A DNA stretch of 64,000 nucleotides from Siphonodentalium dalli (lineage: Eukaryota; Mollusca; Scaphopoda; Gadilida; Siphonodentaliidae). Position 1 is the stretch's first letter. Each line of letters starts with the position of its first letter. The stretch covers positions 41,337,549 through 41,401,548 of the forward strand of contig CP136067.1 in NCBI GenBank assembly GCA_032622095.1. The letters run 5' to 3'. A model generated the notes under the pieces. The model saw only the letters and a list, made by a program, of their open reading frames with translations. It made no database searches and was not told where the DNA came from. The position numbers were made by a program, and so were the translations under genes. Of the stretch, positions 1-11,659 are shown piece after piece.

Positions 1-1556
1 CTGCCGACTGGTGTTATCGTGTCACAGTTGATTCATTCGCACGTGAGCGTTGCTCAGATATGGACAAGTTCCTTCAATATAATGTTTACAACTATATTGT
101 GGCAATCATAAATACAGGTGTTTTCTACGAATTCATTTGAAGGGTTGAACGTTTTAATTATGACACCAAACGATGCTACTACATGACCATATATGCTATA
201 CACAAAGTTCAACCCGTGTACCTGATATCACCAATCCGGAAGGTATCACGAAACCGGACCATGCGGTTTTTGATAAATGAACATATCCTCCCTCAGATGA
301 GTGTATTTATTGCCCGGTTGATGTTGCTATCCACTATTTAAAACATAAATTCGTAAGGCGTAATGTTCCCTCATTATGATAGCTTGCTGTCGCCCCGCTA
401 CATTTAATGGACATTCCGACTCATATCCGTTTTTATCATAAATCCTAGACACTTTTTGACGTTAGATAGTTCGTTTGATGTATAATTAGCCGCCGCTAAC
501 GGCGGAAAATGCGTGTATCAATAGAAATATATGTTCGAGTAAGCTTAAGTTGTTCCACCCTACAGTGCGATTCGTAAAGAAGAAGAAATCACTAACCGCG
601 ATCAAGTGTAGGTACCCACCATAATTATGGGGGTCAAAGCCGCGGATCGACACTGCAATAAGATGTCGCCAAACCGGAGTTGGAATGTCAAAGATGCGGA
701 TTATATATTTCGCATTTTGACTGTTTTTGTCGGTGAATTAGTACTGATAATCACTCAATGTCAGTCACGCATTCTAATGAATCGATTTTCAATTATTATA
801 ATAATTATGTAATATATATTAAGTCATACTTCATTATAAAAGCTATCAATTTGTCAGTTATTCACTTATGAATTGTTGACGGCGGTGTGGTCCATATAGG
901 ATGCAGACCGCCTAACATTTCCTTAAATCATTGGTGAAGCTGGTTCCGCCAGTTCTGATTCGATTGCACGAAAGAAAATCCGTAGAATGGCACGTACTTT
1001 AGGACTTGAGCTAGTAAAATATCCCCATTATATGGAATATACCAGTATCTTTCGGACAGGTCTTCACATGGCAGATGTTTCTTTGTCGTTGTGTGTGTTG
1101 GTGGGCGGGGGGGTGCACATGGGTGGGCGTATTCGTATGTTTGTTTGTGTTTTAATTTCATGTTAATACATGCTTTGTATATAGTAGGATATTTTCAATA
1201 ATATAGGCCCGGAACTGTACGTATGGTAGGGGCTTCTTCCTGACAACATATAAAACATTTGCTGCGAGATATGTTTGTAATGTATGGAAATTGTAATCGT
1301 TTCTCCCAGTTACCATAGTTCTTTTCGATCGCATTTGTTTAAGGGTAGTTAGATTGAAATGGACACAACAAGAAGTGCATTTAAATACATGTAGTGGGGA
1401 CATGTTATATACCAAACGAAATGGTGTGCATTTCTATATACAACGGGGTGTATGTGGTTGTGAATATCTGATCAAGGTCAACCAGGTCAAAAGGTCACAG
1501 AGTACAAACTTAAAAGCCGGATTCTGTTTTCCGGATGCTAACTAGAAAAAGTGACC
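1..1556. other. no gene recognised
   Basis: AT-rich sequence with only short, unconvincing open frames on both strands. No splice-flanked coding segment or known motif was seen. Confidence 0.5.
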
Positions 1557-1669
1557 TTTCAGACTCCAGAAAAAATGGCGTCTGTCATGGCGGCCATTTT
1601 TTGAATATGCCCCATACTATAGTATAGTACAGAATGTTCTATACAATCCATCACAAATAGTATGCACAG

Positions 1670-1915
1670 AAATTCATATACAGCTGTTTACAGTGAATCC
1701 CCCCCCCGCAATTCAGGGGGGAGTCGGAAAAAATTTGCAGGCACGTATGCTGATTTTTGACTTTCGACACTTGTTGTGACCCACCCACTCCCGCGTCCAT
1801 TTTTTTTTTCAATTTCGGCAGTTTTTTTCGACCATTTTTGGACACCCACCCCCTTTTAACACTAAAACAGAGATTTGCGGGGGGAAATTCACTGTAAACA
1901 GCTGTATATGAATTT
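1670..1915. repeat. foldback element with 29-bp perfect ends
   Basis: AAATTCATATACAGCTGTTT.. (1670-1698) and ..AAACAGCTGTATATGAATTT (1887-1915) are perfect inverted repeats. The interior has C runs and is homologous, in inverted orientation, to 2173-2315. Confidence 0.8.
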
Positions 1916-2172
1916 CAGTGCACACTATTAGTCATGGATGTTAACATTGACATGTAAATAGGAACGAGTCATTTTGGGGTCATTCGGTCAAAAAAGACAT
2001 GGCTGCCAGCAGCCATCTTGGATTTCAAAATGCAATCCATTAGCATGGGCTACAGGCTATACTGTTTGTATAATATTTTTGAGTTGCGGAAAAAATTGTT
2101 TGTTGGTCCTATCGACCACCCACCCACCCTGGCATATGTGCCCGGAAAAAACTTTCTTTCCACCCCCGTGCG

Positions 2173-2370
2173 CAAATCTCTGTTTTAGTGTTAAAAGGGG
2201 GTGGGTGTCCAAAAATGGTAGGAAAAAACTGCCGAAAACGGAAAAAAAATTGGACGATGGGTGGGTGGTACCAACAAGGGTCAAAAGTAAAAAATCAGCA
2301 TACGTGCCTGAACATTTTTTCCGACCCCCCCCCCCCCCCCCCACCCCCCCCCCCCCCCCGGACGCATAAT
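2173..2370. repeat. inverted copy of the foldback interior with poly-C tracts
   Basis: AATCTCTGTTTTAGTGTTAA to GCATACGTGCCTGAACATTT matches 1735-1884 reversed. C runs of 17-18 follow. Confidence 0.75.
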
Positions 2371-2448
2371 TATTTATCTTTTGTTGCGAAGTTTTGTGTC
2401 AGATTTATCATTGCTTTGTTCACTTAATTGATCACTCTAATATCTAAA

Positions 2449-3125
2449 TTGGTCTCCTTGTTGAACGGTTTGATCGAGGTTGGGCGAGATATCACCCCAG
2501 TAAAAAATTTAAAACACAAACCCTGTCTCTGAGGACAAAATTTAATGCATGGCAAGTAAGAAGAAGTGGCTTTATTATATATGGCAGGATAACCTCCTTA
2601 ATACATGGTATTAACTGTGTCCACAACATGACCGTCTTATATTACCATAGTCGTATGGTGTTGTTTCACCATGTGGGGTCTTAATACAAACCCGATTCGG
2701 ATACGACTAAACTGTTATCCGAAACGACAGCATGCATGTTCGTGTGAACATGGACTTATGTATACGTCATTTTCATTCGCCTTTTTGAATGAGCAAATTT
2801 GACTGCTGAGATGACTGTTCAATTAATTTAATTAATCCACCCATAATATATGTGTATACATGATTCGAAAATGGTACGGACTCATATTCAGATGAGATAA
2901 TTAGTCCAACTCATCAGTCTCAGATACATACGAAACACGCGAAAACTCACCAGAACTCTATAAGTACTATGGATATTTACTGCACAGAAGATCCGGTGTT
3001 ACTGATATCTTGATCCGCCCCTTGACATCTATCTGGATCGAAAGTGATCCCACCATATTGATAATGACATGTGCTTTTTTTTAAATATGTTCTTCGACAA
3101 AATCAATTATATACCGTCCACTGCA
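2449..3125. repeat. duplicated block, left copy
   Basis: GAACGGTTTGATCGAGGTTG onward matches 5023-5580 in the same orientation. Together with the pair 1557-1650 and 4800-4905 it indicates an old duplication of about 1 kb, whose left copy gained the 1670-2370 elements. Confidence 0.75.
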
Positions 3126-3479
3126 GCAACTCGTGGGTAGATGTGTATGTCTATAGCATGATTTTGCTATGTGTGTGATTTAGAAAGGGGATAAACATGC
3201 TGTCTGCTTGATTTGGGACGTTTTTCGGTAGGTTTTCCGATGCAAAATATCCGTTTTACCGGCTACACGCTGCGCCGGTATTTAAAACTGTATTTTTCCA
3301 TCTCAAAACTCCACCGATAATCGTCCCACATCACACCAGAAAAACATGTTTATCCTCTACATATCTGACGCTCGTTGTATTGCCATATCAGGAATAGACT
3401 AACCAGAACGCTCCTTATTATTCTTTGCTCTGAGAACAATCAGTACCCAACTTATCTATGACTTGACCAACATCTATAC

Positions 3480-4570
3480 ATCGATTTCCAAACTATTAGT
3501 GCGGACCCCTATTGAGATAATGGCTCCCGGAGCATCAGTAATGATCTCCAGTCTGACTTTGCTCAACTATAGTAATGAGAACATTTTAATGAAAATTTAC
3601 GCCGCCATATACCGAACATTGTGACTTTTCGATGCTGAAATTTGAGAAATGTTCTCAGGGTGTTTAGATGCCGATGCACATTACATGGCCATGGCTCGTT
3701 CATACTTCCATATATTTGGAAGAAGGTAAAGATTGGTCGCTAAATACACGAATTGCTGATCGAAAAAAAAAACATTTGTATACCCTGAAAAATCTTTCCA
3801 AAGTAATATCATTTTGCCAGCTGCTTCCAATCGTTGACATATTTAATAAATGCTCTTTATTTGCCATATCAGGAATAGATCCCCAATCACACAGCCGCGA
3901 AATTATTATATTGCTATGACATTAATTGTTATTAATTTGGGATAACGCTCTTTATTCTTTTATTCTGCTCTGAAGAAAAATCGGCTCAAACTAATCGGTG
4001 ACTTGAGTAGGTCTTTCTGTGAGTCCGTCTGTCCAAGTTTCCTCCGACGTGAACCAGCTAGTGTAATATGTTGGGATAATGCTGGTTTTACGTCGAAGTC
4101 TCGAAATCAGACTTTACGCCCATATCCAGTCACTTTAATCGATTTTTAATATTGGTGATTAAATACACAAAATGCCGACAATCTTAGTATAATCTGAAAT
4201 GTCTTGCAAAAAGTGGTCGCAAATTTGAAGTTCTTTTCAATCTTTGATATATAACATACACACTCTTTATTGTTTCATATAGTCTGAAGAAAATCGGAAC
4301 AGAACTTGGTATGACTATCTGAAACAGATGAAGTCCGTATACAATTAAATGACCAATATCCGGTGAAGTTGAACATCGATTCCATGGTATTAGTGCGGAC
4401 CCCTATTGAGATAATGATTCCATAAGCACCGTTAAAGATGTCCTACCTGACTTGACTCCACTATAGTTTTCGTTTTCGATGTTGAAAGCTAATGATTACA
4501 TTTTAATGAGATATTTACGACGCCAGTTATCGACATTTGTGACTCTTCGATGCTGAAAATAATGAGAAAT
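3480..4570. repeat. internal direct repeat pair
   Basis: TTAGTGCGGACCCCTATTGA occurs at about 3498 and 4389 with similar flanks (about 3480-3660 and 4378-4570). Units of roughly 900 bp also share TGAAGAAAATCGG-like text. No gene recognised. Confidence 0.6.
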
Positions 4571-5022
4571 GTCCTTGATATGTTTAGAGCGTGTATACGC
4601 CCTCCGTTACAAACTATCTACACACATTAAACGGGAATGGCTCCATAAACCTCCAAATGTATCGACGAGTAATAGACAGAGAGCCCAGAGAGTTTCAATT
4701 GCACTATCGCATACGAAATATTTGATGCCTTCGATTTGGTATCACGTTTGGACCACCGCAGAAACCCCATTCTGAAGTGTAACAATCCTGGCGTTTTGTG
4801 GCCACTTAGACTCCAAACAAGATGGCGTCTGTCATGCCGACCATTTTGCTTGATATGCATCATACTATAGTATATACATGAAGTACAGAATGTTTCATAT
4901 AGGCGGTCATGCTTTCCACGCGATTCGCCAGAGTTATACACCAGATCTAGAATTGAGCCAAAAACCAGACTAAGAGAACATTGACTTCGGGTGTAGCACG
5001 AAAAATGCAAGGATATATAGAT

Positions 5023-5580
5023 TTGTCTCCCTGATGAACGGTTTGAATGAGGTTGGGCGAGACACCCCAGTTAAAAAAACAGAAACACTGTCTCTGATGA
5101 CAAAATTTAATGCATGGCAAGTAAGATGAAGTAGCTTGAATCTAGATGGGCTTTTTCGCCATATTGGGTCTCAATACGCACCTGATTATGATACGACTAA
5201 ACTGATATCCGAACCGACTGTATGCATGTTCTTCTGATCAGGGCCTTATATATACGTAATCTTTCATTCGCCTATTTGTTTGAGCAAATTTGACTGCTGA
5301 GATGGATGTTCAATTAATTTAATTAATCGATCTATAATAGATGTGTATACATGATTCGAAAATGGTATTCATATTTAGATGAGATACGTCCAACTCATTA
5401 GTCTCCGATACACACGAAAACACGCGAAAACTCACCAGAACTCTATTAGTACTATTGATATTTACTGCACAGAAGATCCGGTGTTATCGACATCTTGATT
5501 CGCGACTTTGACATCTATCTGGATCGAAATGACACGTGCTTTTAAAAATATGTTCAATTCTATGCCTCTTTGACAAAGTA
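5023..5580. repeat. duplicated block, right copy
   Basis: GATGAACGGTTTGAATGAGG onward through ACTCACCAGAACTCTATTAG. Homologous to 2449-3125. Confidence 0.75.
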
Positions 5581-7043
5581 AATTATGTACGGACATATTG
5601 TCGGCAGTGTGGAAGGCCGCTGATTATGTTAGTGAATAGATTTTCTTGAAAATTTGAGAGAGCAAAACAGAAAAGACTATTGAAATAATTCGCTAAAAAT
5701 TGGTAAATGGTTAGATCTGGGAAAACCGACTGACATCGGGTGGGTAAATATTCCTTCTTCGTATGGTTCCTTGTCAGTTTTTCATTGGGAAACACAATAT
5801 TCGCATATTATATGCGTGAAAATTCTTTCCCATTCGGTCCGGTTTGGTGAAACCTTCCGGGTCGGTGATACCAGGTACACGGGGTGTAGTTTGCAATCCT
5901 AAAATTATATTTCTTTATGGGTCAAATTTGATAACCCATTTTGGTGTAGATCATACCAAAAAGCTCTACTGCATGTGATTACGCCCATACATTCACATAA
6001 TAAATATTCCACCTGTTCATTTAAAGCCTGGGAAGTTTTTTTATTTTCTGCATGACGAGAAATTATAACATTGAAAAAAGCAACGCATGTAATATATTTC
6101 TGTATTAAAACCTGTCCAACAGTTCAGATGCCGCTTCTGGTGTATACTCATAAGCAAATTGCCTTTACTTGACTGACCTCTTGGTGCAGGATTGACTAGA
6201 TTATGGATCCTTTATTCAACGTCAGAGGCGCATGTGGCCCCTTTGTGCGCTAGGAGCCTGCGACAACTTTGCGCACACTTTTATCATTTGAAAATTTTAA
6301 TTAAAAAAAACAACATTTAATTAAATTTAAAACAAACACAAATTAATTTACATTTTGTTTCTTCTTAGATTCAACTCCTTTCTCAATTTAACAACACTAT
6401 ATTTTCTTTTCTTTTTTTAATTACATTTTTCTTATTTTTAAAATAAAATTTTGAAAACCTGACGCTGTTATACCATCCTCCTAGTTACCCCGAGTCACCA
6501 CACATAATTTGATTGAAATCGGTCCAGGGTCTGGGAGAAAAGTTGCGAACAGACAGACGGGCAGACATATGGATAGACAGATCGTATACTCTTTTGTATA
6601 AACATATATACATGTAAATACACAACATTTTGTCTTTTCGTGTAAACCATCATGCAGAAAATCAATCACAAACAAAGTGATGAACAGCACGTGAATCTCG
6701 TGTTAAGAGACATGCCATTTGCAAGATTGATTGAAACCCAGAATGATATAGGATTAGTGGTTCATAGGCGATACCTGTTTCTCATTGAAATAAATCCCAT
6801 GAGCGTGCACGCATTCGCGATAATTAATGGCGTGTCAATAAGCGTAATATCGGCATGCCTTCTGGTCCGATTGGTAACAGGGGTGTTTGACTGCATGCTC
6901 ATATCACCGAATACAGTTGTCAATAAGCTGGCCACTGAACGACAACAACGCCCCATTAGACCCGGTTTGGCTGGACCACCAATGTAGGTTTAAACCAGGT
7001 TTAAACTCGGAGGTTTAAACTGGAGATGACGAATCCGGCCTTT
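5581..7043. other. no gene recognised
   Basis: Contains a 111-codon open frame at 6652-6987 with no recognisable motif and an overlapping open frame on the opposite strand. There is a worn GACAGACGGGCAGAC piece of the dispersed CGGACGGAC-type repeat near 6550. Probably non-coding. Confidence 0.45.
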
Positions 7044-7800
7044 AAGTCCAAAAATGGATTCAAAACACTCCAGAGCACTGCTGCAGCCGCTACAGCGCTG
7101 CATTGAAAAAAAATGGGTCGCGATATGGGTGAAACATGCTTCACTTCTACCTCTTAAAACTCTTAAGTCCAAAAATGGATTCAAAACACTCCAGAGCACT
7201 GCTGCAGCCGCTACAGCGCTGCATTGAAAAAACATGAGTCGCAATATTTGTAAAACATGCTTCACTTCTACCTGTTAAAACTCAAAGTCCAAAAATGGAT
7301 TCAAAACACTCCAGAGCACTTCTGCAGCCGCTACAGAGCTGCATTGAAAAAAAAAATGGGTCGCAATATTTGTAAAACATGCTTCATTTATATCTCTTAA
7401 AACTCTAAGTCCAAAAATGGATTCAAAACACTCCAGAGCACTGCTGCAGCCGCTACAGCGCTCCATTTAACAAAAATGGGTCACGATATTTGTTAAAACA
7501 TGCTTCATTGCTACCTGTTAAAACTCTAAGTCAAAAAATGAATTCAAAAACCCTCCAGAGCACTGCTGCAGCCGCTACAGCGCTGCATTAAAAAAAAATG
7601 GGTCGCGATATGGGTGAAACATGCTTCACTTCTACCTGTTAAAACTCTAAGTAAAAAAATTAATTCACCCCCCCCCCCCACCAGAGCACTGCTGCAGCGC
7701 TGCATTGAAAAAAAAATGGGTCGCGATATGGGTGAAACATGCTTCATTGCTACCTGTTAAAACTCTAAGTCAAAAAATGAATTCAAAACCCTCCAGAGAA
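7044..7800. repeat. 120-bp tandem repeat, six copies plus a partial
   Basis: Units begin AAGTCCAAAAATGGATTCAA at about 7044, 7165, 7285, 7407, 7528, 7649 and 7767. They contain CTGCTGCAGCCGCTACAGCG, a GC-rich imperfect palindrome. Divergence rises to the right; unit six holds a C run. Open frames over it are artefacts of the period being divisible by three. Confidence 0.92.
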
Positions 7801-7814
7801 ATGACGGATTATAT

Positions 7815-7965
7815 TATAAGAAATAACTCTTGTTTCTATTAAGGTTATGAGTTATAACCGAAAAGTTTGAAGATGATTTTTCTATAACTGCGCTACGCGC
7901 GTTATAGAATTTATCTTCTAACTTTTATAACTTTAATCGAAACAAGAGTTATTTCTCAAATAACT
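7815..7965. mobile_element. foldback element
   Basis: GAAATAACTCTTGTTTC at the left and GAAACAAGAGTTATTTC at the right are exact inverted copies. The arms continue through GTTATGAGTTATAACC-like sequence to a centre at TGCGCTACGCGCG. Confidence 0.75.
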
Positions 7966-7993
7966 ACTGTGAGCAACATTCTCCATTTCTATT

Positions 7994-9948
7994 TGATCAC
8001 ACTACATGAGTGTATCACATCACTTTAATTGTGTGATCACACTACCTGGGTGTATCACATCACTTTAACAGTGTGATCACACTACCTGAGTGTATCACAT
8101 CACTTTAACAGTGTGATCACACTACCTGAGTGTATCACATCACTTTAACAGTGTGATCACACTACCTGAGTGTATCACATCACTTTAATTGTGTGATCAC
8201 ACTACCTGAGTGTATCACATCACTTTAACAGTGTGATCACACTACCTGAGTGTATCACATCACTTTAACAGTGTGATCACACTACCTGAGTGTATCACAT
8301 CACTTTAACAGTGTGATCACACTACCTGAGTGTATCACATCACTTTAACAGTGTGATCACACTACCTGAGTGTATCACATCACTTTAACAGTGTGATCAC
8401 ACTACCTGAGTGTATCACATCACTTTAACAGTGTGATCACACTACCTGAGTGTATCACATCACTTTAACAGTGTGATCACACTACCTGAGTGTATCACAT
8501 CACTTTAACAGTGTGATCACACTACCTGAGTGTATCACATCACTTTAACAGTGTGATCACACTACCTGAGTGTATCACATCACTTTAACAGTGTGACCAC
8601 ACTACCTGAGTGTATCACATCACTTTAACAGTGTGATCACACTACCTGAGTGTATCACATCACTTTAACAGTGTGATCACACTACCTGAGTGTATCACAT
8701 CACTTTAACAGTGTGATAACACTACCTGAGTGTATCACATCACTTTAACAGTGTGATCACACTACCTGAGTGTATCACATCCCTTTAACAGTGTGATCAC
8801 ACTACCTGAGTGTATCACATCACTTTAACAGTGTGATCACACTACCTGAGTGTATCACATCACTTTAACAGTGTGATCACTCTACCTGAGTGTATCACAT
8901 CACTTTAACAGTGTGATCACACTACCTGAGTGTATCACATCACTTTAAGTGTGTGATCACACTACCTGAGTGTATCACATCACTTTAACAGTGTGATCAC
9001 ACTACCTGAGTGTATCACATCACTTTAACAGTGTGATCACACTACCTGAGTGTATCACATCACTTTAACAGTGTGATCACACTACCTGAGTGTATCACAT
9101 CACTTTAACAGTGTGATCACACTACCTGAGTGTATCACATCACTTTAACAGTGTGATCACACTACCTGAGTGTATCACATCACTTTAACAGTGTGATCAC
9201 ACTACCTGAGTGTATCACATCGCTTTAACAGTGTGATCACACTACCTGAGTGTATCACATCACTGTAATTGTGTGATCACACTGCCTGGGTGTATCACAT
9301 CACTTTAACGGTGTAATCACACTACCTGAGTGTATCACATCACTTTAACAGTGTGATCACACTACCTGAGTGTATCACATCACTTTAACAGTGTGATCAC
9401 ACTACCTGAGTGTATCACATCACTTTAACAGTGTGATCACACTACCTGAGTGTATCACATCACTTTAACAGTGTGATCACACTACCTGAGTGTATCACAT
9501 CACTTTAACAGTGTGATCACACTACCTGAGTGTATCACATCACTTTAACAGTGTGATCACACTACCTGAGTGTATCACATCACTTTAACAGTGTGATCAC
9601 ACTACCTGAGTGTATCACATCACTTTAACAGTGTGATCACACTACCTGAGTGTATCACATCACTTTAACAGTGTGATCACACTACATGAGTGTATCACAT
9701 CACTTTAACAGTGTGATCACACTACCTGAGTGTATCACATCACTTTAACAGTGTGATCACACTACCTGAGTGTATCACATCACTTTAACAGTGTGATCAC
9801 ACTACCTGAGTGTATCACATCACTTTAACAGTGTGATCACACGACCTGAGTGTATCACATCACTTTAACAGTGTGATCACACGACCTGAGTGTATCACAT
9901 CACTTTAACAGTGTGATCACACTACCTGAGTGTATCACATCACTTTAA
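7994..9948. repeat. 40-bp satellite, about 49 monomers
   Basis: The monomer is TGTGATCACACTACCTGAGT followed by GTATCACATCACTTTAACAG. It contains the 12-bp palindrome GTGTGATCACAC and one TTAA. Most monomers are identical. Variants (TTAATTG, CTGGG, TTAAGTG) cluster at the left edge and near 8190, 8950 and 9265, suggesting recent homogenisation. The array ends where TTAA MITE copy 1 is inserted. Confidence 0.95.
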
Positions 9949-10294
9949 CCCTTTACCCAACAAACCGGCCAAAACCGGCCAAATAAAGCTTCAACAGCCT
10001 AAAATATCTTGGGTCTGTCTCAATAAAACCATACAAATATGGATATCATTGGAACCGGCTCATTGACCACATTGTGATGGTTACATGTATGCCCTGTGTC
10101 AATGCATTCTCTTATATATGCGAGTCGACCATAGGTCGCCTCGCATATATAAGAGAATTCATTGGCCTAAAAAAAAATAATGTTTAATGTGTTAAGCCAA
10201 TGCATTCTCTTATATATGCGAGGCGACCTATGGTCGACTCGCATATATAAGAGAATGCATTGGCACAGGGCCTTTCTGTTGGGTAAAGGGTTAA
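9945..10294 (-). mobile_element. TTAA MITE with double hairpin, copy 1
   Basis: TTAA flanks both ends; the termini are CCCTTTACCCAACA and its complement. One end carries GGCCAAAACCGGCC, the other GGCCCTGTG next to a hairpin. Two near-perfect hairpins (arms CCAATGCATTCTCTTATATA..) lie in mutually inverted orientation with an AT-rich spacer, shorter here than in other copies. The insertion interrupts the last monomer of the 40-bp satellite. Confidence 0.85.
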
Positions 10295-10339
10295 CAGTGT
10301 CAACAGTTTTTTTGTTATTGTCAGTAGGTTAAAAGCAAT

Positions 10340-10795
10340 TAAAGGTACTCAATGCGATCAGAAGGTCCCCATATCATCAAGATACAACAACAAAACATTT
10401 CTTCAAAATGCGCTTTTGTTGAATCGATTAATTTCAACAAAATAATGCTAATCACTGTCAACTATTGTATCAAATTTCCCAAAACGTGTTATTTATCAAC
10501 ATTTTGTTCAACGAAATATGGCCGTATTATCACATGAGTATTTACGAAATTTGGACTTATTACCACTTGTTTTTAGAGTTATCCATCTTCATCCGCAATT
10601 TTGACCGAGAACATCCGTTTGATGGCGTGTTTCTGGGCCACAAACAATTGAAATCACAAACTTCAAAAATCGATATCGGATCCCTCTGAGCTCTGATGGG
10701 TGGGTTCCTCGACTCGAATCAAATATATTTTACTCCCGAAGCCAAAGAAATAGTAATTTAGGGGCGTTAAATCGGATTGAGTACATTTAAACGTC
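10340..10795. mobile_element. MITE with GGTACTCAATNCGAT ends, copy 1
   Basis: TTAAAGGTACTCAATGCGAT and the inverted ATCGGATTGAGTACATTTAA. The interior holds GGTGGGTTCCTCGACTCGAA. Confidence 0.65.
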
Positions 10796-10899
10796 CGGTC
10801 ACTACTATACGTTGCCTGGTCCCAAGTCAAGATTATTTATCTTATATATATATGTAGACCCACAACGCAAACCAAACAAAAAATTCTACATCTTATCAG

Positions 10900-11008
10900 C
10901 TCGATTGATCTTTGCATGCGCAACATGCCTGGTTGTTAGCTATACGACAGGGCTATATTTTGTTTCATTGACATGTAATGATATCGAATGCGACGTGGAC
11001 TTTATGAA
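10900..11008 (+). CDS. possible 5' exon of the DRAM-family gene
   Basis: A cag acceptor after a pyrimidine-rich stretch precedes a 35-codon segment containing a hydrophobic run and the pattern VVSYTTGLYF, which resembles the first transmembrane segment of DRAM proteins (an SY followed by a loop). It ends ...DVDFM plus AA, phase 2, before gttttaatg. That phase fits the next exon exactly: AA plus T gives Asn, so the joined text reads FM-N-DTG against the family's YISDTG. Against it: the donor is weak, there is no in-frame ATG (an upstream start exon would be needed), and the intron to 17183 would be over 6 kb. Confidence 0.4.
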
Positions 11009-11154
11009 GTTTTAATGTTTGGTGTTAATCATTGCATTGTGCTTATGGAGGGAGAGTCATAAAACTATATGGATTCCAGAATCGTAGCCATGGATAGCAT
11101 TAACAATTATATAGTATAACGGATAAGGGGACACGTGCGTACCGAGTTGGTAAG

Positions 11155-11440
11155 TTAACCCTCTCTTTATTTTGAATGGATTCTCCCACCCAGTTATAAA
11201 AGTATAAATTGGATTGGTCTATTATTCATTTGGAGGGATGTTCGGGGAGTATAAACAGTCGTCAGACAATAGACATATACCAACAGATGATGCAAATGCA
11301 GAATATTCCTTTGGTGGGAAATGTTCAGATAATAAGTTCAATAAACGTCCTATATATAGCCGTCTGTTGAACTTAATAGCTGAACATATCATAAAGGTAC
11401 TATTCCTCAATGAGTTTTCAGTATATGAAGGGCTAAATCA
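11155..11440. mobile_element. TTAA MITE, CCCTTTCTATACT type, degenerate
   Basis: TTAACCCTCTCTTTATTTTG, GAATGGATTCTCCCACCCAG and GTTCAGATAATAAGTTCAAT identify it. The right end has decayed. Confidence 0.5.
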
Positions 11441-11559
11441 TAAATAGTTTACGGAACTACCAGGCAATAGGCACGCACCAAAGAAAGGGCCAAAATAGAC
11501 GCATATGCCCCTCGTAGTGCATAGATAGATGTGAGATATCACAAACGTTTATTAACCAT

Positions 11560-11655
11560 TTCGTGGCGAGAGCTACGCTGGTGCATCAATAATGACCATG
11601 TGCCATCTCATAGGGAGCCTCGCATATATGAGAGAATGCACTGGTGTTTGCACAA
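11560..11655. mobile_element. hairpin element fragment
   Basis: Carries the GCTGGTGCATCAATAATGAC and CATATATGAGAGAATGCACT pieces of the third TTAA type. Confidence 0.45.
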
Positions 11656-11659
11656 ATAA

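Noticed and set aside
6652-6987. 111-codon open frame
   Set aside because: No recognisable domain, no splice or start context, and the opposite strand is open over much of it.
7044-7747. Open frames over the 120-bp tandem repeat
   Set aside because: The unit length is a multiple of three, so open frames repeat by arithmetic. Units differ by indels, and there is no known motif.
7994-9948. Array of short repeats considered as a CRISPR
   Set aside because: There are no unique spacers; it is a plain 40-bp satellite in a eukaryotic genome.
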